This document shows, piece after piece, positions 56,001-64,000 of a DNA stretch of 64,000 bases. Both the position numbers and the translations under genes were made by a program. The notes under the pieces were generated by a model, which had not been told where the DNA came from, did no database searches, and saw only the letters and a list, made by a program, of their open reading frames with translations. Position 1 is the first letter of the stretch; each line of letters begins with the position of its first letter. This DNA comes from Clostridium beijerinckii. Its GTDB lineage: Bacteria > Bacillota > Clostridia > Clostridiales > Clostridiaceae. Location of the stretch: positions 124,001-188,000 of the forward strand of contig CP029329.1 in NCBI GenBank assembly GCA_003129525.1. Direction: 5' to 3'.

Positions 56001-57595
56001 GGTGGATTAGTTACTTGAGCAAATAATTGCTTAAAGTAATTAAATAATGGTTGTGATTGTTTTGATAATACTGCAATCGGAGTATCTACTCCCATTGCTG
56101 CTAGTGGTTCTTCACCAATTTTAGCCATTGGAAGCATAGTTGTCTTTACTTCTTCGTAAGTATATCCAAAAGTTTTTTCTAGTCTTTTTCTAGTTTGCTT
56201 ATCATATTCAATCTTAAATTTTTTACTATTTTTAATTTTATCTAAAGTAACTAAATTTTCTTCTAACCATTCTCCATAAGGATTTTCATTTGCATAAGTA
56301 TTCTTTAATTCTTCATCACTTATAACTTCTTTCTTAACTGTATCTACAAGTAACATTCTACCTGGCATTAATCTATCTTTCTTTTCAACAATTTCAGGTG
56401 GTACATCTAAAGCACCAACTTCTGATGAAAGAATTAGTCTTCTATCTTTAGTTATATAATATCTTGATGGTCTTAAACCATTTCTATCTAAAACTGCACC
56501 AACTTTTTCACCATCTGTAAACACGATAGCTGCTGGACCATCCCATGGTTCCATTAATGTAGCATTATATTCATAAAAATCTTTCTTTTCTTTACTCATA
56601 GTCTTACTCTTATACCATGGTTCTGGAATTGCCATCATAACTGCTCTAGTTAAATCCATACCATTCATATATAAGAATTCTAAATTATTATCTAAAATTG
56701 CAGAATCTGATCCTTCTTTGTTTATAATAGGTAATACTCTGTTTAAATCTTTTCCAAGGACTCTAGATCTTACATTTGTTTCTCTAGAATAAACTTTATT
56801 TACATTTCCACGAAGTGTATTAATTTCACCATTGTGAATCATAAATCTGTTTGGATGTGCTCTTTCCCAGCTTGGGAATGTATTAGTACTGTATCTTGAA
56901 TGAACTAGTGCTAATGATGTTTCAACTCTTTCATCATCTAAGTCTCTATAAAACTCTCTTAATTGTGTAGATAAAAGCATACCTTTATATACAATTGTCT
57001 TTGATGAAAAAGATGCTATGTAAAAAGTTTCATTTAAAAATTTACTTATCCATCCAGCTCTTTTTTCTATATTTCTTCTAACAATATATAATTTTCTTTC
57101 GAAATCTTTTCCTGATTTTATTCCATTAGGTCTCTTTACAAAAGCTTGCATTATTGCAGGCATTGCTTCTAAAGATGCTTTTCCAAGTATTGAAGAATTT
57201 GTTTGAACCTCTCGCCATCCGATTAGTTCAAGATTTTCTTCTTTTGATATATCTTCGAAAAGGCTCATAGCTTCTTTTCTCGCCTTTTCTTCTTGTGGTA
57301 AAAACATCATAGCAACAGCATAGTCGCCCTCTGAAGTTAGTTTCATTCCTTTTGATTTTAATTCTTCTTCAAAGAACTTATGAGGTATGTTAAATAATAT
57401 ACCTGCTCCATCCCCAGTATTTTCATCAGCACCTGTGCCACCTCTATGTTCTAATTTTTCTAATATAGTTAGACAGTCTGATAAAATTTCATGAGATTTT
57501 TCGCCATCAATGTTTACTATAGTCCCAATTCCACAAGCATCATGTTCAAAACTTGGATTATATAAACCTTGTGCATTCGGATTATTGTTTTCCAT
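53018..57595 (-). CDS. gltB: Glutamate synthase (NADPH) large subunit
   Basis: This 1525-aa enzyme makes two glutamates from glutamine and 2-oxoglutarate. A 20-residue propeptide precedes the catalytic N-terminal Cys21 (EHDACGIG) of the class II glutaminase domain. A central domain, the FMN-binding synthase domain ([20 protein letters not shown]), the 3Fe-4S motif [15 protein letters not shown] and a C-terminal GXGXG beta-helix ([20 protein letters not shown]) follow. It lies 156 bp after nitR on the same strand. Confidence 0.96.
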   Translation of the reverse strand: MENNNPNAQGLYNPSFEHDACGIGTIVNIDGEKSHEILSDCLTILEKLEHRGGTGADENTGDGAGILFNIPHKFFEEELKSKGMKLTSEGDYAVAMMFLPQEEKARKEAMSLFEDISKEENLELIGWREVQTNSSILGKASLEAMPAIMQAFVKRPNGIKSGKDFERKLYIVRRNIEKRAGWISKFLNETFYIASFSSKTIVYKGMLLSTQLREFYRDLDDERVETSLALVHSRYSTNTFPSWERAHPNRFMIHNGEINTLRGNVNKVYSRETNVRSRVLGKDLNRVLPIINKEGSDSAILDNNLEFLYMNGMDLTRAVMMAIPEPWYKSKTMSKEKKDFYEYNATLMEPWDGPAAIVFTDGEKVGAVLDRNGLRPSRYYITKDRRLILSSEVGALDVPPEIVEKKDRLMPGRMLLVDTVKKEVISDEELKNTYANENPYGEWLEENLVTLDKIKNSKKFKIEYDKQTRKRLEKTFGYTYEEVKTTMLPMAKIGEEPLAAMGVDTPIAVLSKQSQPLFNYFKQLFAQVTNPPIDAIREEIVTASNVYIGPEGNILEDRPINCELLKLDSPIINDEELAKIKSLNNGNLRSKVIDIVFDKDGSLEDALDEMFEKAQNAYEKGYTILILSDRNVCEAKVPIPSLLAVSALHQYLVKKGTRTSVGLILESGEPREVHHFATLIGFGASAINPYMAYESLRGLIEEGLLEADYSKVVYNYNKAVLKGITKILSKMGISTIQSYQGAQIFEAIGIGKDVIDKYFTNTTSRIGGIGLNEIQKEAEINHGNGFKPKTYSADFTLDSPGYEKLRSGGDGTEEHLYNPLTIHKLQEATKTANYELFKEYTSLIDDEEAEINIRGLLDFNFNSKEIPLDEVEAVSEIVKRFKTGAMSYGSISKEAHEALAIAMNRIGGRSNTGEGGEDKERWILDKNGDSRRSSIKQIASGRFGVTSEYLVNADELQIKLAQGAKPGEGGQLPATKVYPWIAKTRHSTTGVGLISPPPHHDIYSIEDLAQLIYDLKNVNTGARISVKLVSECGVGTVAAGVAKGGAEVILISGYDGGTGASPKNSIKNAGLPWELGLAEAHQTLLLNDLRERVRVEVDGKLMSGRDVAIAALLGAEEFGFATAPLVTLGCVMMRVCNLDTCPVGVATQNEELRKRFKGKPEYVVNFMYFIAQELREIMAKLGFRNIDEMIGRVDKLKQRENVHGWKAKSVDLSSILYTPDKYKGKVVKFDETKKYDFKLNKVLDAKVFLEKFKNAIENKEKMNLEIDITNTDRTLGTILGSEITKANGSEGLPEDTISIKCNGSAGQSFGSFIPKGLTFEVEGDANDYLGKGLSGGKLIVYPPKKSTFVAEDNIVVGNVALYGATSGKIFINGIAGERFCVRNSGATAVVEGVGAHGCEYMTGGKVVVLGKTGINFAAGMSGGIAYLYEEDEHFRINLNEEMVLLEELSLEDEEELNSLIEEHVKVTGSPKGNKILCNFETEKSKFHKIIPKDYKRILETVEKYKNLGCDEDEALIKTFQEIKGI

Positions 57596-57690
57596 TAAAA
57601 TTCCCCCTTGAGATAATAATATATTCTTTGTGTGTCTTCTTCATAAGTGCGTGCTTTTTTATGTGTGTATATATTTTTTTAGCGAAATAA

Positions 57691-57726
57691 CGAGTAAAAA
57701 TATCATTTTTTTGATATGGTTACTCG
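57691..57726 (-). promoter_or_regulatory. Hairpin in the gltB leader
   Basis: CGAGTAA and TTACTCG close a hairpin with inner ATATC/GATAT pairing and an A-rich loop on the minus strand, between nitR and gltB. There is no U-run after it and no A1/G4 hexaloop, so it is neither a standard terminator nor a clear ANTAR site. Its position still makes a regulatory role plausible. Confidence 0.45.
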
Positions 57727-57750
57727 CATTTTTACTATATACTTAAGTTA

Positions 57751-58308
57751 TCATATTTCACTCAATATTAAACTAGCAATATCTTTCATTCTTTTCCCAG
57801 AATCCATACTTAATTTTTGCATATATCTAAATGCTTCATTCTCTGTAAGTCCTGAAGTAGACATCAGTTTACCTTTAGCTTTTTCAATAAGCTTTCTATC
57901 TTCTATAGTATGTTCTAACTTCTCAACCTGGTCTCTTAATTTCTTAATCCTCTTTTTACCTTGAAATATTAAATCAATGGCATTTGTTAAGAGCACATTA
58001 GAAATTTTAGTACCAATACAATATATATCAGTATCCTCTTCTATAAATGACCTATAAGGTTCATTTACAATGGCTAAAAAACTAGTTGTATCTACTAATG
58101 TTTCATAGACATCTAGCAAACTCATATCCTTGAATTTATATCCAGCTAATACTAAGTCTGGGGGATATTGCATAACTAATCTAATTAATTCATTTCCTGA
58201 CGTACACAGTCCTATAATGTCATAGCCCTCTTGAATTAGTAAATTCTTCAATTTATTGCCTGTCTCAATATTGCTTAAAGCTATAATGAGTTTTCCACCT
58301 TGTGCCAT
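57751..58308 (-). CDS. nitR: ANTAR-domain antitermination regulator NitR
   Basis: This 185-aa protein has an N-terminal receiver-like domain, a coiled-coil linker and a C-terminal ANTAR RNA-binding domain (ca. 128-185, LIEKAKGKLMSTSGLTENEA, then FRYMQKLSMDSGKRMKDIA). The receiver part lacks the phosphoacceptor Asp: DLVLAGYKFKD stands where DLVLLDxxMP is usual. The name nitR follows the glnA-linked gene of C. saccharobutylicum. The start at 58308 is preferred because AAGGTGGGG lies six bases upstream. It is 41 bp after glnA, so it is co-transcribed. Confidence 0.88.
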   Translation of the reverse strand: MAQGGKLIIALSNIETGNKLKNLLIQEGYDIIGLCTSGNELIRLVMQYPPDLVLAGYKFKDMSLLDVYETLVDTTSFLAIVNEPYRSFIEEDTDIYCIGTKISNVLLTNAIDLIFQGKKRIKKLRDQVEKLEHTIEDRKLIEKAKGKLMSTSGLTENEAFRYMQKLSMDSGKRMKDIASLILSEI

Positions 58309-58349
58309 TGCAATCCCCACCTTAAATAAAAGTAATTGACATTACTATA

Positions 58350-59681
58350 TTAATATCTATTAAGATAGTTATTTAGCTCCCAGTCATGTACATGAATTCT
58401 GTAATCATCCCATTCAGCAGCTTTTGCCTCCACATAGTTATTAAATATATGGTCTCCTAAAGCTTTCTTAGCCAGTGAACTTTCTTTCATGTAATTAACA
58501 GCTTCATATAAGTTATTTGGTAAATTATCAATTCCTTGTTCTTTTCTTTCTTCGTTAGTCATATGAAAAATGTTAGCTTCTACTTGAGCTGGTGGTTGTA
58601 AATTTTCTTTAATTCCTTCTAATCCAGCATGTAATAAACAAGCTAATACTAAATATGGGTTAGCACTTGGATCTGGGCATCTTAATTCTACTCTAGTTCC
58701 AGCTCCACGAGCCGCAGGTACTCTGATTAACGGAGTTCTATTTTTACAAGACCAAGCTAAATAAACTGGTGCTTCATAGCCTGGTACTAATCTTTTATAT
58801 GAATTAACTAAAGGATTGGTTACAGCTGCAACACCTTTAATATTCTTTAATAATCCAGCAATGAAATTATAAGCTATTTCGCTTAATCCATTAGAATCTT
58901 TTTCATTAACGAATGCATTCTTTCCATCTTTGAATAGTGAAATATTAACGTGCATTCCTGAACCATTGATACCAAAGATTGGCTTTGGCATAAATGATGC
59001 ATATAATCCATGTCTTTGAGCAATAGATTTAACAACTAATTTAAATGTCATAATTCTGTCTGCTGTAGTTAAAGCATCCCCATACTTAAAGTCAATTTCA
59101 TTTTGGCCCTCAGCAACTTCGTGGTGAGAAGCTTCAATTTCAAATCCCATTTCTTCTAAAGCTAAGGTCATATCACGTCTAGCATTTTCTCCTAAATCGG
59201 TAGGTGCTAAATCAAAATATCCAGCTCTATCTTGAGTGTTAGTTGTTGCATTACCTTTTTCATCAGTTTCAAATAAGAAAAATTCACATTCTGGTCCAAC
59301 ATTCATAGTATATCCAAGTTGTGCAGCTTCATCCAAAGCTTTCTTTAATACATATCTTGGATCTCCATCAAAAGGTGTCCCATCAGGTCTGTAAACATCA
59401 CAAATCAATCTTGCAACTTTACCTTGTTGTGGTCTCCATGGGAATATCACAAAGCTATCTAAATTCGGTCTCAAATTCATATCTGATTCTTCAATTCTAA
59501 CAAAACCATCAATAGATGATCCGTCAAACATGCACTCATTATTTAGTGCTTTTTCTAACTGCTTATCTGTTATTGCTACATTTTTTAATGCCCCGAAGAT
59601 ATCTGTAAATTGAAGTCTTATAAATTTGACTCCATTTTCCTTAACTAAGTTAATTATATCTTCCTTTGTGTAATTTGCCAT
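58350..59681 (-). CDS. glnA: Glutamine synthetase type I
   Basis: This 443-aa GSI makes glutamine from glutamate, ammonia and ATP as a dodecamer. Motifs are [78 protein letters not shown] and the C-terminal NYLNRY. Length fits the GSI-alpha class of low-GC Gram-positives, which is feedback-inhibited rather than adenylylated. The transcript leader has an attenuator at 59708-59763. Confidence 0.96.
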   Translation of the reverse strand: MANYTKEDIINLVKENGVKFIRLQFTDIFGALKNVAITDKQLEKALNNECMFDGSSIDGFVRIEESDMNLRPNLDSFVIFPWRPQQGKVARLICDVYRPDGTPFDGDPRYVLKKALDEAAQLGYTMNVGPECEFFLFETDEKGNATTNTQDRAGYFDLAPTDLGENARRDMTLALEEMGFEIEASHHEVAEGQNEIDFKYGDALTTADRIMTFKLVVKSIAQRHGLYASFMPKPIFGINGSGMHVNISLFKDGKNAFVNEKDSNGLSEIAYNFIAGLLKNIKGVAAVTNPLVNSYKRLVPGYEAPVYLAWSCKNRTPLIRVPAARGAGTRVELRCPDPSANPYLVLACLLHAGLEGIKENLQPPAQVEANIFHMTNEERKEQGIDNLPNNLYEAVNYMKESSLAKKALGDHIFNNYVEAKAAEWDDYRIHVHDWELNNYLNRY

Positions 59682-59707
59682 TTTACAATGCCCCCCTTTT
59701 TGATTTC

Positions 59708-59763
59708 AAAAAAAAGGCGCACAATAGAAAGGTATAACCATCTATTGAACGCCTTTGTTCAAT
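59708..59763 (-). promoter_or_regulatory. Attenuator with ANTAR-type hexaloop hairpin in the glnA leader
   Basis: On the minus strand ATTGAAC-AAAGGC-GTTCAAT (59763-59744) is a perfect 7-bp stem with hexaloop AAAGGC (A1, G4), matching the ANTAR recognition rule. The loop and 3' arm are also the 5' arm of an intrinsic terminator (AAAGGCG ... CGCCTTT, 59756-59713) followed by TTTTTTTT. Forming the hairpin would block the terminator, so NitR binding should allow read-through into glnA-nitR. Confidence 0.75.
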
Positions 59764-59778
59764 TCATATATTATTAAA

Positions 59779-59807
59779 ATTATATACTACTCAATCAAAC
59801 AAATCAA
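59779..59807 (-). promoter_or_regulatory. Sigma-A promoter of glnA-nitR
   Basis: On the minus strand TTGATT (59807-59802), a 17-bp spacer and TATAAT (59784-59779) form a good promoter. Transcription would begin just before the ANTAR-type hairpin, leaving no room for a second upstream hairpin in this transcript. Confidence 0.75.
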
Positions 59808-59959
59808 GCCATTTAAAAAATTAATATTTTTATACATCTGTTCCTTAATTATACACTTGCTATTGTAAGCCCAAATTGGATAAATTATTCATTATGCATT
59901 ATTATTAATAATTATCTTGAACATTTATAGATAAATTGCTACAATTTTATATATAAAAT

Positions 59960-60155
59960 TTATCCGATAGCTAGCATCCGTAACACTACTGTATATATGA
60001 AACTCACTTAGTAATCGATTATCCTCAAATCATAGATTTGATATGTCTACCTAAGTTGGAGTTAACGGCTGCACGCTCCTGGATAAGTTCTTCTAAGCTT
60101 CAAGTGAAAAAATTGTATTTCCATTAAGGAAACTCAACTTGAAGTTAAGAATCAC
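59960..60155 (+). repeat. Family A dispersed structured repeat, copy A2 (complete, longest)
   Basis: It opens TTATCCGATAGCTAGCATCC, then GTAACACTAC, and closes its 5' module with AACGGCTGCACGCTCCTGGA, then TAAGTTC, as in A1. A longer variable arm lies between (CTTAG...CTAAG). The 3' module runs TTCTAAGCTTCAAGT ... ACTTGAAGTTAAGAATCAC with AAAAAATTGTATT in its loop, as in copy A4. It lies directly upstream of aspartate kinase. It shows no lysine riboswitch features. Confidence 0.75.
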
Positions 60156-60190
60156 TTTAAAAAATACATAAAAATATGGGGGCTGTAATT

Positions 60191-61504
60191 ATGAGTACAA
60201 TTGTAACAAAATTTGGTGGAAGTTCATTGGCAGATGCCAATCAATTTAAAAAGGTTAAGGACATAATATTATCTAATGAAGAAAGAAAATACGTAGTACC
60301 TTCCGCACCTGGAAAAAGAAATTCTAAAGATTCAAAGATAACTGATTTATTATATCTTTGTCATGCCCATGTTTCTACCGGAATATCTTTTGATGACGTA
60401 TTTAATCATATAAAAGATAGGTACTGCGGTATTGTTAAAGATTTAAACTTAGATTTTAATATTACTGAACATTTAGATATCGTAAAAAAGGATCTTGAAG
60501 AAGGAGCTTCAAGTGATTATGCTGCAAGTAGAGGTGAATACTTAAACGGCTTAATACTTGCTAACTACTTAGGTTTTGAATTTATTGATGCTAAAGAAGT
60601 TATGATATTTAATGCTGATGGTTGTTTAGACTCAGAATCTACTAATTCAGCTCTCAATTCTAAATTATCTAAAGTTTCCAGAGCTGTAATACCTGGATTT
60701 TATGGTGCAGATAAAGACGGTAATATAGTCACATTCTCAAGAGGTGGTTCTGATATAACAGGAGCTTTAGTTTCTGCAAGCATCAATGCTGATCTTTATG
60801 AAAATTGGACAGATGTTTCTGGTTTCTTAATGGCAGATCCTAGAATAATTAAAAATCCAAAACCAATAAGTAAAATAACTTATACAGAACTTAGAGAACT
60901 TTCTTACATGGGTGCTTCAGTGCTACATGAGGATGCAATATTCCCTGTTAGAGAGATTGGTATTCCAATAAATATAAAAAATACAAATAACCCTGAAGAT
61001 GAAGGTACATTTATAGTAAAAGATACAGATATTCCTACAAAACCAACTACTATAACTGGTATTGCTGGCAAAAAGGATTTTACTGCAATTTCAATTACTA
61101 AGGCATCAATGAATTCAGAACTTGGCTTTTGTAGAAAGCTATTATCTATTCTTGAGCAACACAATATCTCATTTGAAAATATGCCTTCTGGAATAGATAC
61201 AGTATGCCTTGTTATTTCAGATTCTCAATTGAAGCATAAGAAAAAAGTAGTATTAGATGAAATAAAAAGAGCATGTAATCCTGATACTATAGAAGTACAT
61301 CCAAGCATGGCTATGATTGCAACTGTTGGACGTGGAATGGCTAAACAAAGAGGAACTGCAGCTAAAATATTCACAGCTCTTTCAAATGCTGAAATCAACA
61401 TAAGAATGATTGACCAAGGTTCTAGCGAAATGAACATCTTAGTCGGTATAGAAAATGATAATTTTGAAAAAGGAATTGCTGCAATATATAATGCTTTTAA
61501 TTAA
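60191..61504 (+). CDS. lysC: Aspartate kinase
   Basis: This 437-aa monofunctional aspartokinase makes aspartyl phosphate for Lys, Met and Thr synthesis. It starts with the kinase motif STIVTKFGGSSLADA, followed by VTFSRGGSDITGALV and the ENWTDVSGFLMADPR segment. Two C-terminal ACT domains (from about 300, KASMNSELGFCRKLLSILEQ and GTAAKIFTALSNAEINIRMI) give feedback control. The ATG at 60191 is preferred over that at 60176 because GGGGG lies eight bases upstream. It is one of only two plus-strand genes. Confidence 0.94.
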   Translation: MSTIVTKFGGSSLADANQFKKVKDIILSNEERKYVVPSAPGKRNSKDSKITDLLYLCHAHVSTGISFDDVFNHIKDRYCGIVKDLNLDFNITEHLDIVKKDLEEGASSDYAASRGEYLNGLILANYLGFEFIDAKEVMIFNADGCLDSESTNSALNSKLSKVSRAVIPGFYGADKDGNIVTFSRGGSDITGALVSASINADLYENWTDVSGFLMADPRIIKNPKPISKITYTELRELSYMGASVLHEDAIFPVREIGIPINIKNTNNPEDEGTFIVKDTDIPTKPTTITGIAGKKDFTAISITKASMNSELGFCRKLLSILEQHNISFENMPSGIDTVCLVISDSQLKHKKKVVLDEIKRACNPDTIEVHPSMAMIATVGRGMAKQRGTAAKIFTALSNAEINIRMIDQGSSEMNILVGIENDNFEKGIAAIYNAFN

Positions 61505-61721
61505 TACATAAACTACCGAAATAAGGGTAATACATTTGTTCCGGTTGCTGAGGATTTTTATAGGTGATTCTAAGATTATAAGTTGTACCCAAAAAGCTTG
61601 CTTCAAAGTCAACTTTGAACAAGCATTTTGGAACAACTTATAATCTAGAATCACAGCTATAAAAATCCTCTTATGCAACACTTCACAAAAGCATTACCCT
61701 TATTTCTGGTTCTTGATGTAT
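61504..61721 (+). repeat. Family B structured element, copy B2, with nested palindrome
   Basis: It begins at the aspartate kinase stop codon. ATACAT and ATGTAT close it; inside, CCGAAATAAGGGTAAT pairs with ATTACCCTTATTTCTGG, and CATTTGTTCCGGTT is shared with copy B1. A 121-bp near-perfect palindrome (61550-61670) occupies the position of the small TTACGG hairpin in B1. Its inner arms GTGATTCTAAG / AGAATCAC match the ends of family A 3' modules. A translated frame at 61439-61681 is an artefact. Confidence 0.75.
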
Positions 61722-61834
61722 ATTAAAAATATAAGCCTATTTATAGCTTTAATTTAAAATTAGTTGTTAAAACATGGGGATTATGCAGAAAATCTGATAT
61801 ATATAATTTCAATGTTTTATTTACTAAAATATTA

Positions 61835-61870
61835 AGCGAGATATAGTTATTGTAGATAACTATGTCTCGC
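61835..61870 (+). terminator. Terminator after aspartate kinase
   Basis: GCGAGATATAGTTAT pairs with ATAACTATGTCTCGC around a 5-nt loop, followed by TTTTTTTAAT on the plus strand. It also ends dedA transcription weakly from the other side. Confidence 0.85.
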
Positions 61871-61895
61871 TTTTTTTAATCAAACATATGAATTC

Positions 61896-62549
61896 TTATA
61901 CTATTTCATTAGATTTTTTAATTTTACTTTTTAAAATTTCAATGACTGCTGGCATTATTGAAAGTATTATTATTCCTATTACTACTAATTCAAAATTCTC
62001 TTTTACTATTGAAATATTTCCGAAGAAATATCCTAAAGCTGAAACTCCTAATACCCATAGAACTCCTCCTATTGCATTAAATGAAATAAACGTTCTATAA
62101 TGCATTTTACCTATTCCAGCTACAAATGGTGCGAGTGTTCGAACTATTGGAATAAATCTTGCAAATATTATTGTTTTTCCACCATACTTCTCATAAAATG
62201 CATTGGTTTTATCAAGATGCTCTTGTTTTATAAGTTTTCCTCCACCAATTTTAATGAGCTTACTTCCAAAAAACCTACCTATTTCATAATTTACTGTATC
62301 ACCTAAAATTGCTGCAACCATCAAAATTCCCACTAATAAATAAATATTAAGTGCTCCTTCAACTGACAATGCTGCTGCTGCAAATATCAAAGAATCCCCT
62401 GGTAAAAACGGCGTTACTACTAACCCTGTTTCTAAAAATATTATAATAAATAATATTAAATATGTTTCGAATCCATAGTTATTTATTACCATTCCTAAAT
62501 ATTTATCAAGATGCAGAAATATATCTATTAGATAAGCAAATGTATTCAT
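61896..62549 (-). CDS. DedA family membrane protein
   Basis: This 217-aa membrane protein has the DedA/SNARE-associated (VTT) domain. Features are FIIIFLETGLVVTPFLPGDS with the conserved E and PG, LGDTVNYEIGRFFG, YGGKTIIFARFIPIVRTLAP and FVAGIGKMHYRTF. The family flips undecaprenyl phosphate or phospholipids; the subclass here is not certain. It is a single gene. Confidence 0.92.
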   Translation of the reverse strand: MNTFAYLIDIFLHLDKYLGMVINNYGFETYLILFIIIFLETGLVVTPFLPGDSLIFAAAALSVEGALNIYLLVGILMVAAILGDTVNYEIGRFFGSKLIKIGGGKLIKQEHLDKTNAFYEKYGGKTIIFARFIPIVRTLAPFVAGIGKMHYRTFISFNAIGGVLWVLGVSALGYFFGNISIVKENFELVVIGIIILSIMPAVIEILKSKIKKSNEIV

Positions 62550-62668
62550 AATTAATTCCTCCCATACGTTTAAATATTATGTCGACCTATTTTATCACAT
62601 ATGGTTATTATACATTATTACCTGTCAAAGTAAAATTAAGATTTCATTAAAAATAATTCTAATATAAA

Positions 62669-62785
62669 GTGATTCTTAGCTTTAGGTGGAATTTTCTTAA
62701 TAGGAATACAATTTTTTCTCTATCTAAAGCTTAGAAGAACTTATGCCCACAAGGGGCACAATGTCCAGTAGCTAGCTATCGGACA
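62669..62785 (-). repeat. Family A dispersed structured repeat, copy A4 (5' module altered)
   Basis: Read on the minus strand it opens TCCGATAGCTAGCTACTGGA, then a TGCCC/GGGCA hairpin replaces the large 5' module. It shares AAGTTCTTCTAAGCTT and the AAAAAATTGTATT loop with A2, and ends CTAAGAATCACTTTA. It follows the GGDEF gene stop by about a dozen bases. Confidence 0.72.
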
Positions 62786-62797
62786 AACCTTTCAATG

Positions 62798-63577
62798 TCA
62801 AATTATACTTTCCTGATTATTAAAAATGCTCTCTTTTCGTTGCCTCTTATCTTCATACATTCTTTTATCTGCACAACTTAGTAGATCTTTAAAAGTCACA
62901 CCATCTTTTTTATATTTTGAATACCCTATGCTTACTTGCGTATTTTGTTTGTAAAAAATATGTGAAACACGATTTTTTATAAAAAATTTAATATTTTCTA
63001 TTTCTTCCTCATTTATGTTTTCTATGAGTGCAATAAATTCGTCTCCTCCAGTTCTACCAACAAAACCATTTTTACCTATTTGATCCTTTATAATTTTAGC
63101 TGTTTTTATTATATATTGATCGCCCTTTAGATGTCCAAAATTATCATTGATTAGCTTAGTTTTATCCAAATCAAAAACCATAATATAAAAATGTTTCTTC
63201 TTCTCTATTTTTCTTTTAAAAACCTTTTCAAAACCCATCCTATTATACAATCCTGTCATCGAATCGTTATTTGCGCCTTCATTAAGATCATTCATAATCT
63301 TTATCATGCGATTACTCCATAGTATTAGATATAATACAAATATAATTGATCCTGCTGTAAAACATATTGAAATTAAAGTTTTAAATTCTCCATTCATTGA
63401 ATTAGATATCATGTCGAGAAATGTGCCTGCTGAAATTAATCCCAATCCAACAATCATAGAAGCAGATAACAATTTCTTATGTCCAAATTTATTTGAAACC
63501 ACAAAATTAATCCTTACCATATAAATAAAAAGTAATGCTACAAATACGAATACTATCACTTTTCCTAACTCAATCAT
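62798..63577 (-). CDS. GGDEF domain protein, probable diguanylate cyclase
   Basis: This 259-aa membrane protein has three to four N-terminal hydrophobic segments (residues 4-92) and a C-terminal GGDEF domain with GLYNRMGFEKV, FDLDKTKLINDNFGHLKGDQ and the intact active site GRTGGDEF. The autoinhibitory RxxD site five residues before GGDEF is absent. It should make cyclic di-GMP, with no EAL domain attached. No cyclic di-GMP riboswitch was recognised in the window. Confidence 0.9.
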   Translation of the reverse strand: MIELGKVIVFVFVALLFIYMVRINFVVSNKFGHKKLLSASMIVGLGLISAGTFLDMISNSMNGEFKTLISICFTAGSIIFVLYLILWSNRMIKIMNDLNEGANNDSMTGLYNRMGFEKVFKRKIEKKKHFYIMVFDLDKTKLINDNFGHLKGDQYIIKTAKIIKDQIGKNGFVGRTGGDEFIALIENINEEEIENIKFFIKNRVSHIFYKQNTQVSIGYSKYKKDGVTFKDLLSCADKRMYEDKRQRKESIFNNQESII

Positions 63578-63824
63578 GAAAGACTATCCCCCTATATACC
63601 ATATATTGTTTATTATACCACAAAATTCTGAAATGCAATTTAAAATAACAAAATTATTTTATGTATTAAAAAGCGGATGAATTAGTTTTTTTGATCTGCC
63701 TTACTACTTAATTTTATTTCTTAAAGTACCCGTCATTTTGCATTTGTCAAAGTGATAATCAAAATCTTTCTCTGTTAATATTCTATCAAAACAACCATAG
63801 AACAGATTGTATTCTACACTAAAT

Positions 63825-64000
63825 CTAGATATTTATCGAAGTGCTTCTCTCTAGTAATTTTTGCATCCCACCTGATAATCCCAGAATCATAAATAAAAAT
63901 GCGCTTGTGTAATACATGGTATTTCCAAACATAGATGATGCTAGATAAGCAATCACCGTACATATAATACCAATTTCGACTGTTCTACATCTTGCATGGG
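63825..64000 (-). CDS. C-terminal end of a polytopic membrane protein, partial (O-antigen ligase/polymerase-like)
   Basis: Only the last 57 codons are inside the window. The frame has no stop and reads HARCRTVEIGIICTVIAYLA, then SSMFGNTMYYTSAFLFMILG and LSGGMQKLLERSTSINI, ending in TAG at 63825. The AYLxSSMFxxTMYYTxxxFxxxxG pattern resembles the last membrane segments of Wzy/WaaL-type O-antigen ligases. The assignment is tentative because the main part lies outside. Confidence 0.5.
   Translation of the reverse strand, partial: HARCRTVEIGIICTVIAYLASSMFGNTMYYTSAFLFMILGLSGGMQKLLERSTSINI

Noticed and set aside
57596-57750. ANTAR hexaloop site before gltB
   Set aside because: A hairpin exists at 57691-57726, but no A1/G4 hexaloop with flanking stem and no overlapping terminator could be found.
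59960-60190. Lysine riboswitch upstream of aspartate kinase
   Set aside because: Expected for lysC, but none of the conserved lysine riboswitch core is present and the sequence belongs to repeat family A found elsewhere.
61439-61681. 80-codon minus-strand frame at the aspartate kinase end
   Set aside because: It lies inside the family B element and nested palindrome; it is antisense and has no coding signals.
63704-63833. Short minus-strand frame reading YNLFYGCFDRILTEKDFDYH
   Set aside because: Overlaps the end of the partial membrane protein gene, has no start codon or ribosome binding site and no recognised family; possibly a decayed fragment but not supportable.

Overview
The window is a low-GC, AT-rich Firmicute chromosome segment. 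Gene content and sequence style fit Clostridium cluster I, close to the C. beijerinckii / C. saccharobutylicum / C. butyricum group. Supporting signs are a SCIFF peptide with its radical-SAM maturase, type III glutamine synthetase GlnN, a glnA-nitR pair, an assimilatory sulfate cluster built on an AprBA-type APS reductase, strong AGGAGG ribosome binding sites, a T-box leader and many U-tailed terminators. Nearly all genes lie on the minus strand; the exceptions are the TipA-like MerR regulator and aspartate kinase. No rRNA, tRNA, CRISPR array or prophage was seen.

Layout (minus-strand operons run from high to low coordinate). 1-6.7 kb: nucleoside uptake and salvage (LacI regulator, BMP lipoprotein, ABC ATPase, two permeases, then deoC, cut by the window edge). 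7.1-9.1 kb: T-box leader, Lrp-type regulator, aminotransferase. 9.3-12.2 kb: ClpS-ClpA and a zinc-ribbon micro-gene. 12.4-18.9 kb: PLP decarboxylase, threonine aldolase, M16 peptidase, PAS histidine kinase. 19.3-20.9 kb: scfA-scfB RiPP locus. 21-26.6 kb: decayed PTS EIIB fragment, htpG, MFS exporter, TipA-like regulator, purine nucleoside phosphorylase. 26.7-30.1 kb: two further zinc-ribbon copies in a ~350-bp duplication, separated by a complete IS66 element with an exact 8-bp target duplication. 30.2-33.9 kb: chemotaxis receptor with a sigma-D-like promoter, DegV, an AzlD relic, an acetyltransferase. 34-43 kb: sulfate uptake and activation (sbp-cysT-cysW-cysA-aprA-aprB-cysD-cysN). 43.3-46.6 kb: feoA-feoA-feoB plus a Cys-rich Feo protein under Fur boxes. 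46.9-59.8 kb: carbon/nitrogen node (icd, glnN, gltB-gltD, glnA-nitR). 60-64 kb: aspartate kinase, DedA, a GGDEF protein and the tail of a polysaccharide-type membrane protein.

How the genes work together. The 47-60 kb block makes 2-oxoglutarate (Icd) and assimilates ammonia through GlnA/GlnN and GltBD. NitR has an ANTAR RNA-binding domain, and both the glnA and glnN leaders carry a promoter, a hairpin with an A1/G4 hexaloop, and a terminator whose 5' arm overlaps that hairpin. This suggests NitR-dependent antitermination. The sulfate block encodes transport, ATP sulfurylase and APS reductase, but no APS kinase or PAPS reductase.

The least-explained feature is a set of dispersed structured repeats in intergenic gaps. 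Family A has five copies with a multibranched 5' module and a palindromic 3' module. Family B has two copies lying directly after stop codons, one carrying a nested family-A-like palindrome. Several decayed gene fragments and two tandem repeat arrays are also recorded.
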